Positions 43,857 to 54,781 of a stretch of 64,000 nt of DNA are shown one piece after another (the stretch's first letter is position 1; the number at the start of each line of letters is the position of its first letter). The notes under the pieces were generated by a model. The model was not told the origin of the DNA. It saw only the letters and a program-made list of their open reading frames with translations, and searched no databases. The translations under genes and the position numbers were made by a program. Source of the stretch: an uncultured Acholeplasmatales bacterium (GTDB taxonomy: Bacteria; Bacillota_I; Bacilli_A; Acholeplasmatales; Anaeroplasmataceae); contig CALUXS010000009.1 of assembly GCA_944324805.1 (NCBI GenBank), positions 1-64,000 of the forward strand, in the 5' to 3' direction.

Positions 43857-44741
43857 ATGGGAATCATAGAAATAAAAGACTTATATAAAAATTATAATAA
43901 TTTACAGGTTCTTAAAGGAATTGATTTAGAAATTAATGAGGGAGAAGTTATTTCTATAATTGGATCATCAGGATCAGGAAAATCAACACTATTGAGAAGC
44001 ATTAATCTACTCGAAATCCCACAAAATGGTACAATAACTTTTGATGGTAAGGAAATATTTTCAATATCTACAAATCATTTAGAAATTTCTAATTTATTAA
44101 CTGAAATAGAAAAATTAAAGGTTGAAGATCCAAAAAGTTTAAAACTAAAAGAGTTAGAAAAAAAGTTAAAGCATGAAATGAAAATACAGCAAAAGATTAC
44201 TGATAAAAAAGTTTCAATGCTAGAAAAAAACATAAATCAATATCGCCAAAAAGTAGGTATGGTTTTTCAACACTTTAATATTTTTCAGAATTTAAGTGTA
44301 ATTGATAATATAACATTAGCACCTGTGACACTTGGTTTAATTGAAAAGGAAGAAGCAAATAAGATGGCATTAGAACTTTTAAAAAGAGTTAATTTAGAAG
44401 ATAAAGCATATGCTAAACCAAGTAGTCTTTCTGGTGGTCAATTGCAGCGTATTGCAATCGTAAGATCATTAGCAATGCATCCAAATGTGTTATTATTCGA
44501 CGAACCAACAAGTGCTCTTGATCCAGAAATGGTAAAAGAAGTTCTAAATGTAATAAAAGAATTAGCAAACCAAGGAATGACTATGGTTATTGTTACACAC
44601 GAGATGGGATTTGCAAAAGAAGTATCTGACAAAGTTATTTTTATGGATGGTGGCAAAATCAAAGTTATGGGTACTCCTGAAGAAGTATTTGACCATCCTA
44701 AAGATGAAAGGTTAGTCCAATTTCTTAACGCAGTTTTATAA
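43857..44741 (+). CDS. Amino-acid ABC transporter ATPase with helical insertion
   Basis: 294 residues. Walker A '[15 protein letters not shown]' (36-50), Q-loop '[14 protein letters not shown]' (Q138), signature '[16 protein letters not shown]', Walker B '[12 protein letters not shown]' and H-loop 'VIVTHEMG' are all intact, as in GlnQ/HisP. Between the first strand after Walker A and the Q-loop there is an extra, charged, coiled-coil-like segment of about 60 residues (68-127) not found in ordinary GlnQ. ATG 43857 uses GGGGGT. The gene overlaps nothing once this start is used and ends the operon. Confidence 0.93.
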   Translation: MGIIEIKDLYKNYNNLQVLKGIDLEINEGEVISIIGSSGSGKSTLLRSINLLEIPQNGTITFDGKEIFSISTNHLEISNLLTEIEKLKVEDPKSLKLKELEKKLKHEMKIQQKITDKKVSMLEKNINQYRQKVGMVFQHFNIFQNLSVIDNITLAPVTLGLIEKEEANKMALELLKRVNLEDKAYAKPSSLSGGQLQRIAIVRSLAMHPNVLLFDEPTSALDPEMVKEVLNVIKELANQGMTMVIVTHEMGFAKEVSDKVIFMDGGKIKVMGTPEEVFDHPKDERLVQFLNAVL

Positions 44742-44756
44742 TAGTAAAACTAAAAA

Positions 44757-44792
44757 AATAAGGTTGTTTATGCTGCAACCTTATTTTTTTTA
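44757..44792 (+). terminator. Terminator of the amino-acid transport operon
   Basis: AATAAGGTTG and CAACCTTATT pair around a 9-base loop; T run follows. Confidence 0.88.
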
Positions 44793-44826
44793 TTCATATT
44801 TTATGGAATAAAATCGTTTTGTATTG

Positions 44827-44855
44827 TTGTAAAATAAATATTTTTTTGATATAAT
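44827..44855 (+). promoter_or_regulatory. Promoter of lepA
   Basis: TTGTAA (44827-44832), 17 bases, TATAAT (44850-44855) with TGa extension. Confidence 0.75.
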
Positions 44856-44885
44856 TTTTTAGATATGAGAGGAGTGATCATTGAT

Positions 44886-46712
44886 ATGAGTATTGATAAA
44901 GAAAAACTATTATTAAGACAAAAAATGATTAGAAATTTTTGCATTATTGCTCACATTGACCACGGAAAATCTACTTTAGCTGATCGTATTTTAGAAATAT
45001 GTGATAGTGTTGAAGAACGTGAAATGCAACAGCAATTACTAGATTCTATGGACTTAGAAAGAGAACGTGGAATTACAATAAAGTTAAATGCCGTTGCATT
45101 AAAATACAAAGCAGACGATGGCTTAGAATATGAATTTAATCTAATTGATACACCAGGACACGTAGATTTTACATATGAAGTTTCACGTAGCCTTGCTGCT
45201 TGTGAAGGAGCAATTTTAGTCGTTGATGCTACTCAAGGTGTTGAAGCTCAAACTATTGCTAATGTTTATTTGGCATTAGATAATAATTTAGAAATTTTAC
45301 CACTAATAAATAAAATAGATTTACCATCTGCTGATATCAATCGTGCTAAACATGAAATAGAAGATGTAATCGGTTTACCAGCTGATGATGCAATCGCTTG
45401 TAGCGCAAAAACTGGTGTTGGAGTAAGAGGAATTTTAGAACAAATTGTTAATTTGGTTCCTGCCCCATCTGGTAATCCATTTGGACCAACGAAGGCCTTA
45501 ATATTTGATAGTGCCTTTGATCCATATCGCGGAGTCGTTGTTCTAATTTGTGTTAAAGAGGGTATGATTAGAACTGGGGACACAATTAAATTTATGGCAA
45601 CAGGTGCAACATATCAAGTCGTTGAAATTGGTGTTAGAACTCCAAAAGAAATAAAACGTGATTATCTTATGGCTGGTGAAGTAGGATTTATTACAGCTTC
45701 AATTAAAGACATAAATAAGGTACATGTTGGTGATACAGTGACAACACTAGAAAACCCTGCAGTAGAACCTTTGCCAGGCTATAAAAGAATGAATCCTATG
45801 GTATATTGTGGTCTTTATCCAATTGATTCAAAGCAATACCAAGATTTGAAAGATGCATTAGATAAATTGCGTCTTTCAGATGCATCACTAGTATACGAAC
45901 CTGAAACATCACAAGCTTTAGGCTTTGGATTTAGAACGGGATTTTTAGGATTATTACATATGGATATTATCCAAGAAAGAATCGCAAGAGAATTTGGAAT
46001 TGAATTAATCGCTACTGCACCTTCTGTTTCTTATCATGTCTATTTAACTAATGGAGAGATGCTTGTTATTGATAATCCAGCTCAACTTCCTGAAGTAGGA
46101 TTAATAAATAGAATAGAAGAACCTTTTGTAAATGCTACAATAATGACTCCATCCGAATATGTTGGTGCTATTATGGATCTTTGTCAAAAGAAACGTGGTA
46201 CATTTGTTGACATGCAATATGTTGAAGAAACTAGGGTCCTAATACACTATACTATCCCTTTATTAGAAATTGTTTATGATTTCTTTGATAAATTAAAGAG
46301 TTATACAAAAGGATATGCATCATTTGATTATGAACTAGGTGATTATGCTCCAAGCAAATTAGTAAAAATGGATATAATGCTTAATGGTGACATTGTAGAT
46401 GCTCTTTCGACAATTGTGCATAAGGATTTCGCCTATGCTAGAGGTAAAGTGTTAGTTGAAAAATTAAAGGATTTAATTCCTAGACAAATGTTTGAGGTTC
46501 CTGTCCAAGCCGTTATTAATCGTAAAGTAATAGCACGTTCTGATATAAAAGCTATGCGAAAAGACGTTTTAGCAAAGTGCTATGGTGGCGATATATCACG
46601 TAAGAAAAAATTGCTTGAAAAACAAAAAGAAGGAAAAAAGAAAATGAAGGCAATTGGGTCTGTAGAAGTGCCTCAAGAAGCTTTCCTTGCTATTTTATCA
46701 ACGGAGGAATAA
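44886..46712 (+). CDS. lepA: Elongation factor 4 (LepA)
   Basis: A ribosome-bound GTPase affecting initiation and back-translocation. The 608-residue protein has G1 '[15 protein letters not shown]', G2 '[13 protein letters not shown]', G3 '[16 protein letters not shown]', G4 'NKIDLP' and G5 'SAKTG', EF-G-like domains II, III and V, and the unique C-terminal LepA domain ('[16 protein letters not shown]'). ATG 44886 follows AGGAGTGAT. The next gene begins two bases after the stop. Confidence 0.97.
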   Translation: MSIDKEKLLLRQKMIRNFCIIAHIDHGKSTLADRILEICDSVEEREMQQQLLDSMDLERERGITIKLNAVALKYKADDGLEYEFNLIDTPGHVDFTYEVSRSLAACEGAILVVDATQGVEAQTIANVYLALDNNLEILPLINKIDLPSADINRAKHEIEDVIGLPADDAIACSAKTGVGVRGILEQIVNLVPAPSGNPFGPTKALIFDSAFDPYRGVVVLICVKEGMIRTGDTIKFMATGATYQVVEIGVRTPKEIKRDYLMAGEVGFITASIKDINKVHVGDTVTTLENPAVEPLPGYKRMNPMVYCGLYPIDSKQYQDLKDALDKLRLSDASLVYEPETSQALGFGFRTGFLGLLHMDIIQERIAREFGIELIATAPSVSYHVYLTNGEMLVIDNPAQLPEVGLINRIEEPFVNATIMTPSEYVGAIMDLCQKKRGTFVDMQYVEETRVLIHYTIPLLEIVYDFFDKLKSYTKGYASFDYELGDYAPSKLVKMDIMLNGDIVDALSTIVHKDFAYARGKVLVEKLKDLIPRQMFEVPVQAVINRKVIARSDIKAMRKDVLAKCYGGDISRKKKLLEKQKEGKKKMKAIGSVEVPQEAFLAILSTEE

Positions 46713-46714
46713 CC

Positions 46715-47071
46715 ATGACTCTAAAAGAAATAATGATGGAAAAGACTTTTGTTGTTTGTGGCGACACTATAACTAAAGATAAATATGCCTATTTAATAAA
46801 AAATGAACTAATTAAAAATAATTATATTGTCTATTCAGTAGGCAAAGAATTAAATTCTTTAAATGAAGTGCCAACAGATGACTTTATTTTAGATTTATGC
46901 ATAAATCCTATAAAGGGATTGAAACTTTTAATGGAGAATCAAAAAAATATTAAATGTGTTGTAATTCAACCAGGAGCTGAATCAGATGATATTTTATCTT
47001 TTCTTAAAGAAAAAAATATTCCTTTCATTGAGGGTTGTGTTCTTGTTGGATTAAAACTATATAAAAAATAA
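46715..47071 (+). CDS. Small CoA-binding-like Rossmann protein
   Basis: 118 residues resembling the CoA_binding_2 (YccU/COG1832) family: a Rossmann start 'TFVVCGDTITKDKYAYLIK', 'DFILDLCINPIKGLKLLM', 'KCVVIQPGAESDDILSFLKE' and 'IPFIEGCVLVGLKLY', matching the usual Q-x-G and C-terminal Cys positions. It is about 20 residues shorter than typical members. GGAGG precedes ATG 46715, and it is cotranscribed with lepA. Biochemical role is unknown in the family. Confidence 0.75.
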   Translation: MTLKEIMMEKTFVVCGDTITKDKYAYLIKNELIKNNYIVYSVGKELNSLNEVPTDDFILDLCINPIKGLKLLMENQKNIKCVVIQPGAESDDILSFLKEKNIPFIEGCVLVGLKLYKK

Positions 47072-47132
47072 AATAAATATTTAATATTAAATTTTAATAG
47101 GGTATAATTATAAAAGAGGAAAGGTGAGAATT

Positions 47133-47558
47133 GTGAAAAAAAAGGAATGTCAATACTGTGGAAATATTGAAGCAATGGAAAAATTTGGTAGATTAGCTTT
47201 TGAGACTGAAACATCATTAATAATAGTATTTAAGGATCAATCACATAAAGGTAGAATGATTGTTGCCTATAAAAAGGATCATGTAGCTGAATTAGGTGAT
47301 TTATCAAAAGAAGATCGTGATGCATTTATTGCTGATGTTGTTGCTTGTGCTAACGCGATTAAAAAAGTTTATAATCCAAATAGAATAAATTATGGTGCAT
47401 ATGGTGATACTTTAGGCCACCTTCATTTCCATTTAGTTCCAAAGTATGAAAATGAGTTTGAATGGGGTGGAACATTCCAAATGAATACAGGAAATTATGC
47501 ATCAGATGAAGAAATTAATGAAGTTGCTCGTTTAATTAAAGAAAATTTCCATTACTAA
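47133..47558 (+). CDS. HIT-family nucleotide hydrolase/transferase
   Basis: 141 residues with the histidine triad 'GHLHFHLVPK' (HxHxHxx) and an N-terminal Cys-x-x-Cys ('CQYCGN'). HIT proteins hydrolyse AMP from nucleotides such as adenosine phosphoramidate. The start is taken as GTG 47133, nine bases inside the longest frame, because GGAAAGGTGAG covers the earlier GTG. A TATAAT (47103-47108) lies upstream. It is monocistronic. Confidence 0.9.
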   Translation: MKKKECQYCGNIEAMEKFGRLAFETETSLIIVFKDQSHKGRMIVAYKKDHVAELGDLSKEDRDAFIADVVACANAIKKVYNPNRINYGAYGDTLGHLHFHLVPKYENEFEWGGTFQMNTGNYASDEEINEVARLIKENFHY

Positions 47559-47564
47559 AAAGAA

Positions 47565-47592
47565 GGATTGATTTATAATCAATCCCTTTTTT
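47565..47592 (+). terminator. Terminator after HIT gene
   Basis: GGATTGAT-TTATA-ATCAATCC followed by CTTTTTTT. Confidence 0.88.
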
Positions 47593-47743
47593 TATAACTT
47601 AGTTATTATAAATAAAATATAATTAAAAATATAATTAAAACTAGTATTAAATTTCTATTTTTTAATATATTTAAAATAGATAACATATTGCTTTTTTAAT
47701 CATAAAATTTGTGATAAAATAAATAGGTACGGAGGGCGATAAA

Positions 47744-48628
47744 ATGTACGAATTGCATCACTTAAGAGGTAATACATATTATATTGATGGAAGAACAAAT
47801 TTAGGTTTATACAAACTTAATGATGAGGATGTAATTTTAATAGATGTTCCTACAAGAAACGCTGCTCCCGCAATAGAAACACTGCTTAGACGTAATAATT
47901 TTAAGCTCAAATTTATCGTTAATACGCATTCACATCCCGATCATAGTGGGGCTAATGAATACCTAATAAAGCAAACTGGTTGTAAGATAATTGCTAGTAG
48001 AATCGAAAGAGCATTTTTACGTAATAACAAGTTAGATATTGGCTTTTTAAGTGGAGGTTATCCGCTAGATAATTATGATACCCCATTAATGCATGTTGAC
48101 GAGCAACATGATATATTATCTTTCGCTCATCTTCCTGATGGACTTAGAAGCTTTAAGCTTCCTGGTCACCATTATGATATGCGTGGTATAAGAACAAAGG
48201 ATGGAGTTTATTTTGTAGCAGATAGTATTTGTACGCAAAAACTAATTGATAAAGAGCATATAATGTTGATATATGATATTGTTGGATACAAAAAAAGTCT
48301 TAACTATATTTCAGGTTTAGCTGGAAAAAATCATATATTAGTACCATCGCATGCCCCTGTTTCATATGATTTATCTAGTTTAGCTAATTATAATCTTAAA
48401 AAAATTGAAGAGATAGAAAATGTAATAATAAAAATCATTGAAAATCCAAAAAGCTACGATGAAATAATTGCCAATATTTTTTATCATTATAATTTGAAAA
48501 TATCTTACAATAAGTACCTATTGATTGGGTCAACGATTAGATCATATCTAGCATATTTAACACATATAGGTAAAGCAAAATGCTATTTTTCTAATAATAT
48601 CTTATTGTTTGAGAAGGTAATAATATGA
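47744..48628 (+). CDS. Metallo-beta-lactamase fold hydrolase
   Basis: 294 residues. The MBL domain has the metal motif 'NTHSHPDHSGAN' (HxHxDH, about residue 65), later His in 'LPGHHYDMRG', Asp in 'VADSICTQ' and His in 'PSHAP'. A C-terminal winged-helix-like segment (about 225-294) recalls LACTB2-type proteins, some of which act on RNA or thioesters. Substrate is unknown. It is first of a four-gene run with four-base overlaps (MBL, hemW, xerD, deoB). Site GGAGGG. Confidence 0.88.
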   Translation: MYELHHLRGNTYYIDGRTNLGLYKLNDEDVILIDVPTRNAAPAIETLLRRNNFKLKFIVNTHSHPDHSGANEYLIKQTGCKIIASRIERAFLRNNKLDIGFLSGGYPLDNYDTPLMHVDEQHDILSFAHLPDGLRSFKLPGHHYDMRGIRTKDGVYFVADSICTQKLIDKEHIMLIYDIVGYKKSLNYISGLAGKNHILVPSHAPVSYDLSSLANYNLKKIEEIENVIIKIIENPKSYDEIIANIFYHYNLKISYNKYLLIGSTIRSYLAYLTHIGKAKCYFSNNILLFEKVII

Positions 48629-49710
48629 TAGGTTTATATATACATATACCATTTTGTAAGCATATTTGTAAGTATTGTGATTTTCCTAAAAAAATTCCTA
48701 AAGATTCTACACAAATAGAAAAGTATTTAGAAAAAATTAAACTTGATATTCTAAAATATCAAAATTTATATGATAAAATTGATACTATATACATAGGCGG
48801 AGGTACACCTAATTCACTTTCCAATTGTCAGTTAGAAGATTTGCTTAAATTCATATATGAACTAAAAATTAATTATAAAGAGTTTACTATTGAAATTAAT
48901 CCAGAAATTTTAACTGCTACCCAGGCTTTGTTATTTAAAAAATATGGAGTAAATCGAATTAGTATAGGCGCAGAAACTTTTTCTGATTATGGGTTAAAGC
49001 ATTTAGGGAGACATCATACAAAAAATGATATCATAAATGCTGTTAATTTATTAAAGAAAAATGAATTATATAACATAAATATCGATCTAATATTTGGGTA
49101 TTATGGTCAAACACTAGAAGATTTCAAAGAAGATTTAAATTACTATACAATGCTCAATGTATCGCATTTATCTTGCTATAGTTTAATAGTAGAAGAAAAT
49201 ACATTACTTAACATAGCTTACAAAAATATAAAGTTAGATGAAGATTTAATCGCTGATATGTATGATTATCTACTTAGTTTTATGCGTGAAAAAAATTACG
49301 TTCATTATGAAATCAGTAATTTTGCTAGAAACGGCTTCGAATCACTACATAATTTGAAATATTGGGATAAAGACGAGTATATTGGAATTGGCATGGGGGC
49401 TACTTCATATATAGAGCATAAAAGAATTACAAATTCTTTATATATTAATAAATATCTGCGTGATGAAGATTTATATGTAGAAAATTTAACTGAACTTGAT
49501 GAAAAAAAAGAAATGATTATAATGGGACTCAGAAAAATGACAGGTATTTCTAAAATAAAATATTTAACTACCTTTAAAAGTAGAATAGAAGATGATTTTT
49601 CTTACCAAAAACTAATACAATTAGGTCTATTAGAAGAAGATAATAATTTTATTAAATTGACCGAAAAAGGTTATTTACTGAGTAATATTGTTTTTGAGGA
49701 ATTTATATGA
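48625..49710 (+). CDS. hemW: HemW-like radical SAM protein
   Basis: 361 residues. Radical-SAM cysteines lie in 'PFCKHICKYCDFPKK' (CxxxCxxC, about 10-17), followed by 'IYIGGGTPNSLS', 'INPEILTATQALLF', and 'GVNRISIGAETFSD'. HemW binds heme and is related to, but is not, the coproporphyrinogen oxidase HemN; it is often misnamed as that. No haem synthesis gene is in the window. It overlaps both neighbours by four bases (ATGA). Confidence 0.9.
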   Translation: MIGLYIHIPFCKHICKYCDFPKKIPKDSTQIEKYLEKIKLDILKYQNLYDKIDTIYIGGGTPNSLSNCQLEDLLKFIYELKINYKEFTIEINPEILTATQALLFKKYGVNRISIGAETFSDYGLKHLGRHHTKNDIINAVNLLKKNELYNINIDLIFGYYGQTLEDFKEDLNYYTMLNVSHLSCYSLIVEENTLLNIAYKNIKLDEDLIADMYDYLLSFMREKNYVHYEISNFARNGFESLHNLKYWDKDEYIGIGMGATSYIEHKRITNSLYINKYLRDEDLYVENLTELDEKKEMIIMGLRKMTGISKIKYLTTFKSRIEDDFSYQKLIQLGLLEEDNNFIKLTEKGYLLSNIVFEEFI

Positions 49711-50648
49711 AGAAAAATGAAGAAGAAGTAATATTTTATGAAATAACTGATTTTCTTTATTATTTAGAATCAGAAAAAAGGTTAAGCACTAATACAATTT
49801 TAGCTTATAAAACAGATATTTATGAATACGCTACTTTTTTAAAAAAATATCAAAAAGTTGATGATGTTACAGATATTACGAAAGATATGATTGAAAGATA
49901 TATTCGTTCCTTAAAAAAGGCAGAACTTGCAAAAACAAGTATATCAAGAAAAATAACGGTTATAAAAAGCTTCCATAGATTCTTGCAACAAGAAAAAATT
50001 TGTAAAGAAAATGTTGCAATTAATGTATTAATGCCAAAAAAGGATTTTCATTTACCTACTGTTTTAAGTATAGATGAAATTACACTAATGCTTGATTCTA
50101 TTGATACAAATACGTCATTAGGTAAAAGAAATAAAGCAATGTTAGAAACTTTATATGGAACTGGCTTAAGAATTAGTGAACTATTATCCTTAAGAACAAG
50201 TGATTTACATATGAATGAAAGATATTTAACCGTGATAGGTAAAGGTAATAAGGAAAGAATGGTCCCATTAGGAGAAATGGCTGTAGTCGCATTACGTGAC
50301 TATATTGAAAATGCAAGAAGCCTTATAAGCAAAAAACCCGGAACAATTTTGTTTTATAATTATCAAGGGAAAGAAATGAGTAGACAAGGATTTTTCAAAT
50401 ATATTGTTTCCTTAGCGAAAAGTGTAGGAATAACTAAAGATATATCTCCACATACAATCAGACATAGTTTTGCAACTCACCTCTTAGAAGGAGGGACTGA
50501 TTTAAGAGTTGTTCAAGAGCTTTTAGGGCATGAAGATATCTCGACAACTCAAATCTATACACATATTGATAGATCACATCTAAAAGATGTTTATCTAAAT
50601 ACTCATCCTCTAGCGATGAAAGAAAATGAAAAGGAGAAAAAAGAATGA
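49707..50648 (+). CDS. xerD: Tyrosine recombinase XerD-like
   Basis: 313 residues. N-terminal SAM-like DNA-binding domain ('[20 protein letters not shown]') and catalytic domain with Arg in '[12 protein letters not shown]', Lys in '[12 protein letters not shown]', H-x-x-R in '[13 protein letters not shown]', His in '[17 protein letters not shown]' and the tyrosine nucleophile therein. Such proteins resolve chromosome dimers at dif. The chromosomal setting with deoB, rather than phage genes, favours the housekeeping XerD over an integrase. It overlaps hemW and deoB by four bases each. Confidence 0.92.
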   Translation: MKKNEEEVIFYEITDFLYYLESEKRLSTNTILAYKTDIYEYATFLKKYQKVDDVTDITKDMIERYIRSLKKAELAKTSISRKITVIKSFHRFLQQEKICKENVAINVLMPKKDFHLPTVLSIDEITLMLDSIDTNTSLGKRNKAMLETLYGTGLRISELLSLRTSDLHMNERYLTVIGKGNKERMVPLGEMAVVALRDYIENARSLISKKPGTILFYNYQGKEMSRQGFFKYIVSLAKSVGITKDISPHTIRHSFATHLLEGGTDLRVVQELLGHEDISTTQIYTHIDRSHLKDVYLNTHPLAMKENEKEKKE

Positions 50649-51823
50649 AATTTAAAAGAATTTTTGCCATTGTAATGGACTCCGTTGGATGTGGAACTGA
50701 ACCACATAGTAAAGAATATGGAGACGATGGCGCAAATACAATCAAGCACATTGCTGAGGCTACTGGTGGTATTACACTAAAGACCTTAGAAAGCTTTGGT
50801 TATGGAAATTTAACAGAAATTAAAGGAGTAAAACCAACTTTAAAACCAATAGCATATGCAGGAAAGATGCAAGAAGCATCAAAAGGTAAAGACACAATGA
50901 CAGGTCATTGTGAATTTATGGGTGTTCTAACAACAAAACCTTTAATGACATTTACTGACACAGGGTTTCCCAAAGAGCTTATTGATGAATTAGAGAAAAA
51001 AACAGGACATAAAGTAATTGGAAATTATGCTGCTTCTGGAACTGAAATTTTAAAAGAACTAGGAGAAGAGCAAATGAAAACAGGCTCAATGATTGTATAT
51101 ACATCTGCTGATAGTGTCTTACAAATTGCTTGTCATGAAGAAACATTCGGTTTAGATGAATTATATAGATGCTGTGAGATAGCTCGTGAAATATGTATGA
51201 AACCAGAATGGATGGTAGGAAGAATTATTGCAAGACCTTTTATTGGTACAAATAAAGAAAACTTTAAAAGAACAAGTAATAGGCATGATTATGCTCTATC
51301 TCCTGCTCATCAGACAACTTTAGATTATTTAAAAGAAGCAAACTATGATGTTATATCAATAGGAAAAATAAAAGACATTTTCAACGGATGTGGTATAACA
51401 GAGGCTTATAAATCTGTTTCAAATCATGATGGAATGGAAATAATGAAAAATATAACAAAAAAGGACTTTACTGGTCTATGTTTTTCTAACTTGGTAGATT
51501 TTGATGCATTATATGGACATAGAAGAGATCCACAAGGCTATAAAAATGCTTTAGAGGAATTTGATAATGACTTATCAGAATTATTACCTTTGTTGAATGA
51601 TGACGATTTGCTATTAATAACTGCAGATCATGGCAATGATCCAACTTGGACAGGAACAGACCATACACGAGAACTAGTTCCTGTATTTGCTTACAGCAAA
51701 TCAATTGGTGGTGGCGATTTAGGAACAAGAGATTCCTTTGCTGACTTTGGTCAAACAATAAATGAAAACTTTAATTTAAAACCACAACCAATTGGAAAGT
51801 CATTTTTGAATTTATTAAAATAA
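50645..51823 (+). CDS. deoB: Phosphopentomutase DeoB
   Basis: Interconverts (deoxy)ribose 1- and 5-phosphate in nucleoside salvage. The 392-residue alkaline-phosphatase-like protein has metal-site '[20 protein letters not shown]', '[14 protein letters not shown]' with the phosphorylated Thr, and '[20 protein letters not shown]' at the end. All metal ligands are present, length is normal. It is last in the MBL-hemW-xerD-deoB run; xerD-deoB adjacency is common in Bacillota. Confidence 0.96.
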   Translation: MKFKRIFAIVMDSVGCGTEPHSKEYGDDGANTIKHIAEATGGITLKTLESFGYGNLTEIKGVKPTLKPIAYAGKMQEASKGKDTMTGHCEFMGVLTTKPLMTFTDTGFPKELIDELEKKTGHKVIGNYAASGTEILKELGEEQMKTGSMIVYTSADSVLQIACHEETFGLDELYRCCEIAREICMKPEWMVGRIIARPFIGTNKENFKRTSNRHDYALSPAHQTTLDYLKEANYDVISIGKIKDIFNGCGITEAYKSVSNHDGMEIMKNITKKDFTGLCFSNLVDFDALYGHRRDPQGYKNALEEFDNDLSELLPLLNDDDLLLITADHGNDPTWTGTDHTRELVPVFAYSKSIGGGDLGTRDSFADFGQTINENFNLKPQPIGKSFLNLLK

Positions 51824-51835
51824 AATAATTTCTAA

Positions 51836-51888
51836 TTTAAAAGCTTTATCATTTAAATTTTAAAATTTGTCGTGATAAAGCTTTTAAA
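51836..51888 (+). terminator. Strong 16-bp dyad after deoB
   Basis: TTTAAAAGCTTTATCA (51836-51851) and its exact complement at 51873-51888 form a long hairpin with an AT-rich loop. A weak T run lies within the 3' arm. Probable terminator. Confidence 0.7.
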
Positions 51889-52227
51889 AAGTATGTATGT
51901 TATATTTTTAAAAAGAAAATTAAATCTAGATAACGAAACTAGATGTGACGGTATTTATCATTATTAGATATAATATTTAAAATAATGTTGATAATAAAAA
52001 AACTATGGTCTTTTTTATTAAAGGAACCATTTTAATTACACAAATAATTATTTATATTTTTTTATCTTTAAAACGCAATAAGTTTTTTGAATGTTAAAAT
52101 CAAAAAGTTTAAATAATACTAACCTAGTATTAAATAACACTTTAACTATTAATGGTAAACATATTTTACAATAAAAAAATATTATAACTAGTTTTTAAAA
52201 ATAGAAGTATTTTGAAAAGGAGAAAAT
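51889..52227. other. AT-rich intergenic region upstream of alcohol dehydrogenase
   Basis: About 340 bases with no reading frame. It contains a CTAG dyad (51924-51944) and a weaker relative near 52186. The ribosome site AAAAGGAG for the next gene is at its end. No clear promoter is found. Confidence 0.4.
51924..51944. repeat. ATCTAG-N9-CTAGAT dyad, copy 1
   Basis: ATCTAG-ATAACGAAA-CTAGAT followed by GTGACGG. Shares arms, 9-base spacer and following G-Y-G-A with the copy at 54761. Confidence 0.5.
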
Positions 52228-53403
52228 ATGGAAAACTTTATTTATAATACACCTACAAAAGTTTATTTTGGAAAAGGTACTGAGAAAGAACTTGGAAAAA
52301 TTATAAAATCATATGGATATAAAAAAATTTTATTTCATTATGGTAAATCCGCAATTAAAAAATTAGGATTATACGACTTAGTTATCAAAGAGTTAAAAAG
52401 TGAAAACATTGATTTTGTTGAACTTGGTGGCGTCGAAGCAAATCCTAAACTAACACTCGTTGAAAAGGGAATACAATTAGCAAAAAAGGAAAATATTGAC
52501 ATGATTTTAGCAGTTGGAGGTGGATCAGTTATAGATTCTGCAAAAGCAATTGCTGATGGTTATTATGTTGATCATAGTCCTTGGTTATTTAGTATAGGTG
52601 AGAAAAAACCAGAAAAAGTTCTTCCTATTGGAGTAATACTAACAATTAGTGCAGCAGGAAGCGAAATGAGTAATTCGTGTGTTATAACAAATGATTATGA
52701 AAATGATAAAAGAGGTTTTTCATGCGAATTGAATAGACCTGTTTTTACTATAATGAATCCCGAATTTACATATAGTGTTAGTCCGTTCCAAACAACTTGT
52801 GGAATAGTTGATATTATGATGCACACATTAGAGAGGGTTATTGCCTCTCCAAATGTCGTGAACCCATTAACAGATTATATAAGCTTCGGATTAATAAAAG
52901 CTGTCCTAGAAGCTGGAAAAATAGTCTTAAAAGACCCTACAAACTATGATGCAAGAGCAACTTTAATGTGGGCTTCTAGTTTAAGTCATAACGGCCTTAC
53001 AGGATGTGGTAGAAACTATATGATGAGTGTTCATCAAATGGAACACGCTGTGAGTGGTTTGTTTGATAATGTTAGTCATGGCGCAGGCTTAGCTACCCTT
53101 TGGCCTGCATGGGCAAAATTAGCTTCTAAAACAGATCCAACCAGGTTTGCTGCATTAGCATATAATTCGTTAGGAATTAGCAGTGAAGTTGAAATTGGAG
53201 ATGCGGCTAACTACGCAATCAATTACATGAGAAGTTATTTTGAAGAAATAGGTATACCAACTAAATTAAGAGAATTCGGAATCAAAAAAGAAGATTTACC
53301 AAAGATAGCTGATTTGTATACATTCCATGGCAAACGAACTATAGAAGACATAATATTAGTTGATTACGATACGTGTCTAAAAATTCTTGAACTAGCTTTT
53401 TAA
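52228..53403 (+). CDS. Iron-containing alcohol dehydrogenase (butanol-dehydrogenase type)
   Basis: 391 residues of the Fe-ADH family. It starts 'FIYNTPTKVYFGKG', typical of NAD(P)H-dependent butanol or aldehyde-reducing enzymes (YugJ/BdhA/YqhD). It has the nucleotide motif 'AVGGGSVIDSAKAIAD' (GGGS) and metal ligands in 'IVDIMMHTLER' and 'HQMEHAVSGLFDNVSHGAGL'. Residue after GGGS is V-I-D. It reduces aldehydes to alcohols, as in fermentation or detoxification. It is a single gene with its own terminator. Confidence 0.92.
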   Translation: MENFIYNTPTKVYFGKGTEKELGKIIKSYGYKKILFHYGKSAIKKLGLYDLVIKELKSENIDFVELGGVEANPKLTLVEKGIQLAKKENIDMILAVGGGSVIDSAKAIADGYYVDHSPWLFSIGEKKPEKVLPIGVILTISAAGSEMSNSCVITNDYENDKRGFSCELNRPVFTIMNPEFTYSVSPFQTTCGIVDIMMHTLERVIASPNVVNPLTDYISFGLIKAVLEAGKIVLKDPTNYDARATLMWASSLSHNGLTGCGRNYMMSVHQMEHAVSGLFDNVSHGAGLATLWPAWAKLASKTDPTRFAALAYNSLGISSEVEIGDAANYAINYMRSYFEEIGIPTKLREFGIKKEDLPKIADLYTFHGKRTIEDIILVDYDTCLKILELAF

Positions 53404-53423
53404 CAACAAAATTGGCATCAGAA

Positions 53424-53450
53424 AGAGGCAGTTATACTGTCTCTTTTTTT
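53424..53450 (+). terminator. Terminator after alcohol dehydrogenase
   Basis: AGAGGCAGT-TAT-ACTGTCTCT (one G-T pair) followed by seven T residues. Confidence 0.88.
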
Positions 53451-53462
53451 ATTTCAAAAACA

Positions 53463-53483
53463 ATCTAGTTTTTATTACTACTT
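53463..53483. repeat. CTAG dyad relative (degenerate right arm)
   Basis: ATCTAG-TTTTTATTA-CTACTT: intact left arm, 9-base spacer, right arm changed at three positions. Confidence 0.35.
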
Positions 53484-54760
53484 ATTACAAATATATTAAA
53501 TTATATAAAGTATACTAAACTAGATATATTTTCAATTTGTTAATAGTTTCGTATAATAGTATTACTATTTATATAAACTAGATAAAAGGATATATTCTTT
53601 TTGTAAAGTATTATTAAAATAAATACATTTTTAATGTAATTATATTTTTTGTGAAAATAGTTATATACGTATTTTTTATGAATGATAAAATGTAAATTTT
53701 ATAGTTAATTCATTCTCAATCATTTTTATAAATATAAGTTTGTAAAAGAAGAAGCTTTATCTTCGAAGAAAAAATAAAATATAAATGCAAACATACCACC
53801 ATATGTAAAACATTTATAAATTGGATATTTTAAATTTTAAAATAGATTTAAATATTTAAATAGTCAATAGTATTTTATAAATAAATAACATTTATATATG
53901 CATATAATAAAAATCTCTTTTGAACGTTTTAAAAGCTTATCATAAAACTAAAAAGTCAAAAATTAAATCAAAAAATCGAGACAATTAGCAGTATAGAATA
54001 ATGTAAAATAAAAATTACGATAAAAATATATTAAAACAAAAAACATTTTTGAAACATATATTATTTTTTGTAAATTAATAAACTATATAAAACCCATGTA
54101 CAAAAATAGAAATAGTATAAAAAATTAAGTAAAATTAAGTATAAAAATTCATTTCTTAAAGAGTAAAATATCTATTCAAATATATATAAAAAGACTACAT
54201 TGTCTCATAAAATCAATAGTGAGAAGTAGAAATACAAAAAAGAAAAAAATAAATCTAATCAGATAAAAAAATCAATTTCTAAATTCAGCTATTAAAACTA
54301 TGACTTTTGAAAAAGAATGTACCAAATAGGAACAAAGAAATTCAAAAAGAAATTCAATAGGAATGTTAAAGTAAAAAAACAATCGTAAAGCAAATGTGGA
54401 GTCTAAAATATAATTTAGATCTATCCATTATATAATTATAAATAATATTAAATATATACACTGTGTGACATGCATAAATAAACAAAATTCATAAGTCAGT
54501 AAATATCATTTACTAAAGAAAAAAATTGCAGCCATTTTTTAAAAATTTAAAATATAGAAAATAATAATCCTAGTCACCCACGTTATTAGAAGAACAAAAA
54601 TAACCAGTTATTTTATTTTTAGCTTTTAGGAAAAATTCAAACTGATTAACTTATAATAAGTGTAGTACATCAATATAAAAGCATCTATAAATGACACAAT
54701 TTTCTAATAGTTAGTAGCTCTATATCTATGGTGTTAGATAAAATTAAATTTTCGGAAAGA

Positions 54761-54781
54761 ATCTAGTTTTTAATACTAGAT
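54761..54781. repeat. ATCTAG-N9-CTAGAT dyad, copy 2
   Basis: ATCTAG-TTTTTAATA-CTAGAT, followed by GCGATGC. A perfect 7-bp dyad (ATCTAGT/ACTAGAT) in an otherwise featureless region. Confidence 0.55.

Noticed and set aside
48625-49710. Annotation as coproporphyrinogen III oxidase HemN
   Set aside because: Start region and motifs fit HemW, and there are no haem biosynthesis neighbours.
49707-50648. Phage or island integrase
   Set aside because: It is embedded in a housekeeping run with deoB and has no attachment-site repeats or phage genes nearby.
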